From Nocardiopsis flavescens (GTDB lineage: Bacteria; Actinomycetota; Actinomycetes; Streptosporangiales; Streptosporangiaceae), in the NCBI RefSeq assembly GCF_900141985.1, contig NZ_FQZK01000012.1:173056-237055 (forward strand): DNA of 64,000 nt. Direction: 5' to 3'. Both the position numbers and the translations under genes were made by a program. The number at the start of each line of letters is the position of its first letter. Positions within the stretch are counted from its first letter, which is position 1. The notes under the pieces are model-generated. The model worked only from the letters and a program-made list of their open reading frames with translations, ran no database searches and was not told the DNA's origin. Of the stretch, positions 56,868-64,000 are shown in pieces.

Positions 56868-58376
56868 GTGAACCACACGCACGACGACACCTACGACGAC
56901 CTGCCCGAACAGATGAGAGTTCGGCGCCAGAAACTGGACCGCCTGCGCGAGGAGGGGACCGACCCCTTCCCCGTCGTCTTCGAGCGCTCCACGTCGATCG
57001 GCGCCGTGCGTGAGAAACACACCGACCTGCCGCCGGACACCGCCACCGGGGTCGGGGTCTCCATCGCCGGCCGCGTGATGCTGTACCGCACCGGCGGGAA
57101 GCTGTGCTTCGCCACCCTGCGCGACGAGACCGGCGACATCCAGGTCATGCTGTCGCTGGACAAGGTCGGCCAGGAGCGCCTGGATGCCTGGAAGGCCGAC
57201 GTCGACCTGGGCGACCACGTGGGCGTGGAGGGCGAGGTCATCACCTCCCGCCGCGGCGAGCTGTCGGTCATGGTGACCTCCTGGACGCTCACGGCCAAGT
57301 GCCTGCGCCCGCTCCCGGAGAAGCACAAGGGCCTCACCGACCCCGAGGCCCGGGTCCGCCAGCGCTACGTCGACCTCATCGTCAACCCCGAGTCCCGTGA
57401 GATGGTGCGCCGCCGGTCGGCCGCCATCCGCGCGATCCGCGACGGCCTGACCGCGCGCGACTACATCGAGGTCGAGACCCCGATGCTGATGCGCGTGCAC
57501 GGCGGAGCCACGGCGCGGCCGTTCACCACGCACATCAACGCCTACGACATGGACCTGTACCTGCGGATCGCCCCGGAGCTGTCGCTGAAGCGGCTGGTCG
57601 TGGGCGGACTGGAGAAGGTCTTCGAGATCAACCGGAACTTCCGCAACGAGGGCGCGGACTCCACGCACAACCCCGAGTTCACGATGCTGGAGTTCTACCA
57701 GGCGTACGCCGACTACAACGTCATGGCGGACATCACCCGGGAGCTCGTCCAGGAGGCGGCGCGCGCCGCGTTCGGCACCACGGTGGTCGAGCGCGACGGC
57801 GTGGAGTACGACCTGGGCGGGGAGTGGCCGCAGGTCACCCTGTACGGCGCGGTGTCCGAGGCGCTCGGCGCGCAGGTCGACCCGCGCACGCCGGTCGGGG
57901 AGGTCCGCCGGCTGGCCTCGGCCGCGGGCGTGGAGTACGACCCGGCCTGGGGCCAGGGCAAGCTGGTCGAGCACGTCTTCGAGGAGCTGGTGGAGCACAC
58001 GCTCGTCCAGCCCACGTTCGTGCGCGACTTCCCGCTGGAGACCAGCCCGCTCACCCGCCAGCACCGCGAGGACCCGCTGCTCACCGAGAAGTGGGACCTC
58101 ATCGGCTTCGGCATGGAGATGGGGACGGGCTACTCGGAGCTGGTCGACCCGGTCGAGCAGCGCCGCCGCCTCTCCGAGCAGTCGCTGATGGCCGCAGACG
58201 GGGACCCCGAGGCGATGCAGCTCGACGAGGACTTCCTGCGCGCCCTGGAGTACGGCATGCCGCCGACCGGCGGCGTGGGCGTGGGCGTCGACCGCCTGCT
58301 GATGGCGTTCACCGGAAAGAACATTCGGGAAACCGTTCTTTTCCCGATCGTGAAGCCGGAGGGGAACGACGCCTGA
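56868..58376 (+). CDS. lysS: Lysyl-tRNA synthetase, class II
   Basis: 502 residues. N-terminal OB-fold anticodon domain (SIAGRVMLYRTGGKLCFATLRD in parts), then the class II core. Motif 2 is in FEINRNFRNEGADSTHNPEFTMLE and motif 3 is GGVGVGVDRLLMAFTG. The ATP-contact loop PTFVRDFPLETSPL is present. The GTG start with TAGGAT upstream gives normal length. It is divergent from the CDF gene. Confidence 0.96.
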   Translation: MNHTHDDTYDDLPEQMRVRRQKLDRLREEGTDPFPVVFERSTSIGAVREKHTDLPPDTATGVGVSIAGRVMLYRTGGKLCFATLRDETGDIQVMLSLDKVGQERLDAWKADVDLGDHVGVEGEVITSRRGELSVMVTSWTLTAKCLRPLPEKHKGLTDPEARVRQRYVDLIVNPESREMVRRRSAAIRAIRDGLTARDYIEVETPMLMRVHGGATARPFTTHINAYDMDLYLRIAPELSLKRLVVGGLEKVFEINRNFRNEGADSTHNPEFTMLEFYQAYADYNVMADITRELVQEAARAAFGTTVVERDGVEYDLGGEWPQVTLYGAVSEALGAQVDPRTPVGEVRRLASAAGVEYDPAWGQGKLVEHVFEELVEHTLVQPTFVRDFPLETSPLTRQHREDPLLTEKWDLIGFGMEMGTGYSELVDPVEQRRRLSEQSLMAADGDPEAMQLDEDFLRALEYGMPPTGGVGVGVDRLLMAFTGKNIRETVLFPIVKPEGNDA

Positions 58377-58712
58377 CTTTCATGGCGCCCCATTGATCGC
58401 GGCCTTATCCCGATGACCGGGATGTCCGAAAGCGGGGGTGGTGACGCCGGGCCCGGTGCCCGGCGGTACCGCCCCCGTCGGCGTTCCCGGCCCAGGTCGC
58501 ACCCGCGGCGGGGAGGGGACCGGCCCCGGGGACCGCCGCCGCGGCCCGGGGACGGCGCCGCGGCGGCGAAGTTTTTCCCGTGGAGGGAGACTTCTTGAGC
58601 TCCTTCGTGGACGAAGATTGTTTTCGCAGGTCAGTGCCGAAAAAGAAGTGTCCGTTCCGTGACGTTGCGACGGTAGGTTTCGGACTCGTCACCCATGGTG
58701 ATTTATCTGGCC
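58377..58712. other. Intergenic region after lysS
   Basis: 336 bases with no credible gene. A weak hairpin (TCCCGATGACCGGGA) lies near 58408-58422. The right part (58570-58700) is less GC-rich and leads to a well-formed promoter at 58713. Confidence 0.5.
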
Positions 58713-58741
58713 TTGACGGTATCTACTCATCCGCCTAGCGT
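58713..58741 (+). promoter_or_regulatory. Vegetative-type promoter
   Basis: -35 TTGACG at 58713-58718 and -10 TAGCGT at 58736-58741 with exactly 17 bases between. It points to the HTH gene at 59015 and implies a leader of about 265 bases. I see no known riboswitch in that leader. Confidence 0.6.
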
Positions 58742-59014
58742 GCTGAGAGCGGGCAGAGCCCCGCGAGTTCGCCGAAGTGGATCGAGTAACGCGGCGTGCG
58801 CCAGGAGCACCGGGACCCCCGGCCCCTCGCGCACGCGCAGCACCCACCGGTGCGGTCTGTCCGTCCCAGGCCGCAACGCATCAGGGGTCGTGTGACCCGT
58901 GTCCGGACAACTCCCCCGTTCCTGTGCCAGAGGAACGCTGTGAGGCGTCCGCACGACGGGGCCGTGCGTCGGAACCCCGCCCGACGCACTCGCATCTCAC
59001 CAGGTGACGAGTTG

Positions 59015-59368
59015 ATGTTCCGCACTCACATGATGAGGGAGGACGGAGTGGAACAGGCCACACTCGTACGACGCACCGTTGAGGACCAGGGCGTGCCGCA
59101 GGCCCGGGAGCACCGTGAGAACGTGGTGCCCCTGCAGAGCCGCCCGCGCGAAGCCGCCGTCGGTCCGTACGCGCCGGTCGAACTGAGTCACGAAGAGATC
59201 GAGCTCCTCGCCGAGATCGCGACCGGTGTCACCACCGAGGTCGCGGCCCGGCACCTGGAGCTGAGCGCCCGCACCCTGCGCCGGCGCATCCGCAACATCT
59301 GCGATGTGCTCGGGGTCAACACCCCGATCGAGGCGGTCGTCTGGGCCGCCCGGCGCCAGCTGATCTGA
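59015..59368 (+). CDS. Small LuxR/GerE-type HTH protein
   Basis: 117 residues. The C-terminal 60 form a LuxR-type DNA-binding domain (LSHEEIELLAEIATGVTTEV, then AARHLELSARTLRRRIRNI at about 77-95). The first 55 are unstructured and lack a receiver domain. The ATG at 59015 with AGGTGA ahead was chosen; the frame is open upstream with poor codon use. Single-domain LuxR-like regulators are common in actinomycete development. The target is unknown. Confidence 0.8.
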   Translation: MFRTHMMREDGVEQATLVRRTVEDQGVPQAREHRENVVPLQSRPREAAVGPYAPVELSHEEIELLAEIATGVTTEVAARHLELSARTLRRRIRNICDVLGVNTPIEAVVWAARRQLI

Positions 59369-59512
59369 CGCTTCGAACGCACCCCTTCTCCCCGGCCCGG
59401 CCGGGGACCGACCACGGGCATGCCGGCCCGGCGCCCAGGGGCACCCGCGTTCACCGGTCGAGAGCGAGCCGGTGGAATCCGCGGGGCCCCGGGGGCATAG
59501 TCTGGACCGGTT

Positions 59513-60112
59513 ATGCCCGTTCGTCATGTACAGGTGCGGCGCGCCCGCACCGGCGATGTCGCGCACATCCGCCGACTCGTCGACACCTACACCGCTGACC
59601 GGCGCGTGCTCTCCAAGAGCACGGTCAACCTCTACGAGGACGTCCAGGAGTTCTGGGTCGCCGAGGCCGAGACCGTTGTCGGCGCGGACCCGGGGGACCC
59701 CGGCCCCGACGGCGGCCCCGCAGGCGGGGGCGTGGAACGGCGGCTGGTGGGCTGCGGTGCGCTGCACGTCCTGTGGGAGGACCTGGCCGAGGTCCGCACC
59801 GTCGCGGTCGACCCCTCCCTGCGCGGTTTCGGTATCGGCCACCGGATCGTCGCCGCCCTCCTCGACACCGCCCGCGCCCTGGGCGTGCGCCGGGTCTTCT
59901 GCCTGACGTTCGAGACGGCGTTCTTCGCCCGCCACGGCTTCGCGCCGATCCAGGGCGCGCCGGTGTCGTCGCGCGTGTACGAGGAACTCCTGCGCTCCTA
60001 TGACGAGGGTGTCGCCGAATTCCTCGATCTGGAGCGCGTCAAACCCAACACCCTCGGGAACACCCGGATGCTCGTACACCTCGGCCCCGGGGTCGAGAAG
60101 ACCGGTGGCTAA
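59513..60112 (+). CDS. argA: GNAT N-acetyltransferase, ArgA-type N-acetylglutamate synthase
   Basis: 199 residues similar in pattern to the short mycobacterial glutamate N-acetyltransferase (Rv2747): VRRARTGDVAHIRRLVDTY, YEDVQEFWVAE, GCGALHVLWEDLAEVRTVAVDP, the acetyl-CoA loop RGFGIGH at 104-110, TFETAFFARHGF and SYDEGVAEFLDLERVKPNTLGN. It makes N-acetylglutamate for arginine synthesis. A Gly/Pro/Asp-rich insertion of about 20 residues (57-77) interrupts the strand before GCGALH and is not expected in the family. Not in an arginine operon here. Confidence 0.85.
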   Translation: MPVRHVQVRRARTGDVAHIRRLVDTYTADRRVLSKSTVNLYEDVQEFWVAEAETVVGADPGDPGPDGGPAGGGVERRLVGCGALHVLWEDLAEVRTVAVDPSLRGFGIGHRIVAALLDTARALGVRRVFCLTFETAFFARHGFAPIQGAPVSSRVYEELLRSYDEGVAEFLDLERVKPNTLGNTRMLVHLGPGVEKTGG

Positions 60113-60573
60113 AGGTTTTCACGCTCTCTTGGGACCGGGTTCCGGCAATGCCCACCGCAAAGTCCCCGGGTTGGTGAAGCCGGGGCCGTGACACGAAGCC
60201 GCGATTGGGCACACCGGGTGGTATGCAAGTGGAAGGGGGGAGGTAATGTGTACCTGCGACCGGAGCCGCCGCGGCCGTACCGAGTTCGACGGCGAGTTCG
60301 GCGGGGGCCGGAAGGTTCGCGATTTCGCCGGTTCCGCGACTCGGCCGGTCTCTTCGCCCGGCGCGCCGGTACACCGAAGCGCACCCGTATTGACGCTCTC
60401 CGGTTTGCCGTGCCGGGTCCCGGTACCGTCCTGGTCAAAGCAGGGGATACGGTGTCTATGATGTCCGGTATGCGTTTGCCCGTCCCGTCGGGCGCCATCC
60501 CCCCAGGAGTCACCCGACACTGAGTCGGGTATTTGCTGCAATAAGTAACAACCAGGAAGGGTGGACCGCTTCG
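60113..60573. other. Long leader/intergenic region upstream of a small membrane protein gene
   Basis: 461 bases without a credible gene; open frames here have unbiased third codon positions. It ends in a hairpin at 60512-60530 (7-bp stem ACCCGAC/GTCGGGT, 5-base loop, then ATTTG). The region may be a regulated leader. Confidence 0.5.
60512..60530 (+). terminator. Hairpin in the leader of the 60574 gene
   Basis: Stem of 7 bp with a 5-base loop, 44 bases before the next ATG; the T tract is weak (ATTTG). Could be a terminator or attenuator. Confidence 0.45.
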
Positions 60574-60855
60574 ATGGGTGACTTTTTGTCATCGGTGCTT
60601 CCCCCCGGACTGCTGGACGTATTGTCGGCGCTCATCCCTCCGGTGGTCGTCGCCTTCGTGTTCTGCTACTTCATCATCAAGGTGCTGCGCCGTGAGATGG
60701 CGCCTCGCCGGATGGACGGAAGCCTGGTCGGCAAGGGTGCTCAGGCGTCCTCCGGCCCCGCGGACGAGAACACTCGGGTGACCGGGGAGACCGGCGCGAC
60801 GAACGGGACGGCGAATGTCCGGAGCGCGGAAGGCGAAGAATCCGGCGACCGTTGA
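60574..60855 (+). CDS. Small single-pass membrane protein
   Basis: 93 residues: short polar start, one hydrophobic helix (about 13-37, VLSALIPPVVVAFVFCYFII), a basic stop-transfer KVLRREMAPRRM and a disordered Gly/Thr/Glu-rich tail. ATG with GGAAGGGTGG upstream. It lies between argA and lsr2. No known family recognised. Confidence 0.65.
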   Translation: MGDFLSSVLPPGLLDVLSALIPPVVVAFVFCYFIIKVLRREMAPRRMDGSLVGKGAQASSGPADENTRVTGETGATNGTANVRSAEGEESGDR

Positions 60856-61006
60856 TACGGTCCTTGACCGATCACATCCCCGGACCGGCCGCCACAGGCC
60901 GGTTCCGGTGATGTTTCGCGTGCGGGCACGCGGCCCCATCGGCCCCCGGCCGATCCCCCCATGGCCGGGCGGCGGTGTCTCAGGGTGATTTCCGGCACGC
61001 CGCCAA

Positions 61007-61035
61007 TTGTGTTCCTGCGGGCCGCGGGATAGCTT
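61007..61035 (+). promoter_or_regulatory. Possible lsr2 promoter
   Basis: TTGTGT (61007-61012) and TAGCTT (61030-61035) are 17 bases apart, with an AT-rich TTTATATTC just after. Weak matches; position about 45 bases ahead of the start codon. Confidence 0.35.
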
Positions 61036-61080
61036 TATATTCAGGTGTGGAGACACCGCTCTTCTGAAAGGTTTGATTCC

Positions 61081-61422
61081 ATGGCACAGAAGGTCCAGGT
61101 TTTCCTGGTCGACGACCTCGACGGTGGCGAGGCCGAGGAGACGGTCACGTTCGGTCTGGACGGCTCCGTGTACGAAATCGACCTCAGTGCGAGTAATGCC
61201 GCCAAGCTTCGTGAGGCACTTACTCCGTTCGTCGATGCAGCCCGCAAGGCTTCGCCGAAGGCGGGCCGCTCGGCCGGCCGCCGCGCCGCCAGCAGGAATG
61301 CTCCCAGCCGTGAGCGCAGCGCCGAGATTCGCGCCTGGGCGAAGGCCGCGGGCAAGCCCGTCAATGAGCGCGGCCGTATCCCCGCGGCCATCGTCGCCGA
61401 ATACGAGGCGATCAAGGGCTAG
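61081..61422 (+). CDS. lsr2: Lsr2 nucleoid-associated silencer
   Basis: This 113-residue H-NS-like protein has an N-terminal dimerisation domain MAQKVQVFLVDDLDGGEAEE and a C-terminal DNA-binding domain. That domain has RSAEIRAWAKAAGKPVNERGRIP, whose RGR hook inserts in the minor groove of AT-rich DNA. It silences foreign and metabolic genes in actinobacteria. ATG with GAAAGG site. Same position near clpC as in Streptomyces. Confidence 0.96.
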   Translation: MAQKVQVFLVDDLDGGEAEETVTFGLDGSVYEIDLSASNAAKLREALTPFVDAARKASPKAGRSAGRRAASRNAPSRERSAEIRAWAKAAGKPVNERGRIPAAIVAEYEAIKG

Positions 61423-61851
61423 TTCGCCCGTCCCCGGGTACGCCGAAATGTTGTCGGTTCTTCATCGAATTTCGACCGGCGGTACCGGGGAGGACCGAGG
61501 TTCCCGATCCCGAGTGGAACGGCCCGCGGGCGCGGCAGGCGGATCCCCGCCGCGACGGGGGCGGCGCGAGGGGGCCGGGGAACGCCGGTCCGGGGGCCAG
61601 CGCCCCGCCACGGGGGTCCGGCGCCCGACGGGCGAGGACGCGACACGGCCCGCCGCCCACGGGGGCGAGCCGGAGGACGGGGGGAGCGCGGGTCCGGAGA
61701 TCACCCGCCGGACCGCTTCGGACCGATCGCGGTGCTTCTCGAGAGAGCACCGGACCGGGACCGGCGAGCATCGCTTTTCCGCAATTTCGCTTCCGGCTGA
61801 ACAACACGGAGCCTGTTCGCTGAGAGCCGATTATCAGGGCCTGTACAAGCA
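61423..61851. other. Intergenic region after lsr2
   Basis: 429 bases without a credible gene: frames are long only because of high GC. A less GC-rich patch lies around 61780-61850, just before a long hairpin. Confidence 0.5.
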
Positions 61852-61894
61852 ACGACCCGGTCACTCCCGGCATCACGGGAGTGCCGGGTCGTTC
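61852..61894 (+). terminator. Long near-perfect hairpin upstream of clpC
   Basis: 18 paired bases with a single bulged T (61852-61861 and 61863-61870 with 61877-61894), 6-base loop. No T tract. It may end the lsr2 transcript or be a structured RNA element. Confidence 0.6.
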
Positions 61895-61908
61895 GCCTTC
61901 GGCGTACA
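61892..61908. promoter_or_regulatory. ClgR-like operator upstream of clpC
   Basis: The sequence GTTCGCC-TTC-GGCGTAC is a partial palindrome containing CGC-N5-GCG, the core recognised by the actinobacterial Clp gene regulator ClgR. It is about 250 bases ahead of the clpC start and 47 bases upstream of a TATCGT -10-like element (61956-61961). Confidence 0.45.
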
Positions 61909-62104
61909 GGGAAATCTGACGCCGCAATCGGTAGTTGGATGTTGGGTGAACGCCCTATCGTCGGGGAAAGTCTCTGGCACGGACGGCTTCGGCCGGATCG
62001 TGGCGGAGACGTCCGTCCGCTCGGCAGCCGGTCGAACGGTTCGGACGGGTGCGACAGTGCTCCCCGGGGCGGTTATCCCTGTGGGGCCTATATGCGGAAG
62101 AGTC

Positions 62105-62124
62105 GGGTCGGTGGGAACCGACCC
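62105..62124 (+). other. Small hairpin in the clpC leader
   Basis: Perfect 8-bp stem GGGTCGGT/ACCGACCC with a GGGA loop, 32 bases before the clpC ATG and just ahead of its GAGGAG ribosome site. It may affect translation or mRNA stability. Confidence 0.5.
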
Positions 62125-62156
62125 TGCCTGACCGCTCTGTAGAGGAGCGACGAGAC

Positions 62157-64000
<1,844 letters not shown>

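Noticed and set aside
60188..60523. A 111-codon frame upstream of the small membrane protein
   Set aside because: Third codon positions are not GC-biased as in real neighbours, no motif, and its stop lies inside a hairpin.

Overview
The window is very GC-rich and reads as the chromosome of a filamentous actinomycete. Several traits point there: chaplins with signal peptides, Lsr2, an MFS-thymidylate kinase fusion, frequent GTG starts, and the order ppa-dacB-(zinc metalloprotease)-tilS-hpt-ftsH-folE-folP-folB-folK ... panC-nadB/nadC-coaX ... lysS ... argA-lsr2-clpC, which I recall from Streptomyces. A Nocardiopsaceae (Nocardiopsis-like) host is my best inference; no rRNA or species marker is present to prove it.

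Left third (about 2.3-17.7 kb): a catabolic island for polyisoprene (natural rubber). Two tandem latex-clearing-protein paralogues (Lcp, heme rubber oxygenases, both with twin-arginine signals and all known catalytic residues) are followed by oxiB and oxiA, a molybdenum/2Fe-2S aldehyde-oxidising enzyme. A TetR regulator is divergent, with a perfect 10-bp inverted repeat between it and lcp2. Next comes a beta-oxidation module: trifunctional-type FadB, thiolase, acyl-CoA ligase, acyl-CoA dehydrogenase, an NMO-type flavin oxidoreductase and a second TetR. A 21-bp operator-like sequence occurs three times, in front of fadA, fadD and the acyl-CoA dehydrogenase, and would tie the module together. 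The expected flow is extracellular cleavage of rubber by Lcp, oxidation of the aldehyde ends by OxiAB, CoA activation, then beta-oxidation.

Middle (18-36 kb): tRNA-Leu, an M20 peptidase, and a surface-protein island. That island holds a secreted Ala/Gly-rich protein, an LPLTG-anchored chaplin on a Pro-Ser-Glu stalk, and a cysteine-free protein with five chaplin repeats and His-rich linkers. Then follow topA-tmk-holB (DNA topology, dTMP synthesis, clamp loader), a tripeptidyl-aminopeptidase lipoprotein, tRNA-Thr and a series of small uncharacterised proteins.

Right half (36-64 kb): mostly housekeeping. ppa and dacB diverge. tilS-hpt-ftsH-folE leads into a tightly overlapping folate operon (folP, NTF2-like, folB, folK, DUF3180 protein) and two PH-domain membrane proteins. 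A second chaplin pair follows (one standard, one strongly diverged). Then come a DUF2520 dehydrogenase-panC-nadBC-coaX cofactor operon with nadB fused in frame to nadC, a CDF metal transporter, lysS, a small HTH regulator with a long leader, an ArgA-type acetyltransferase, lsr2, and clpC running off the right edge.

Stop positions and frames are directly visible. Starts are chosen from ribosome-binding sites and family lengths. Functions are assigned by motif recognition without database searches.
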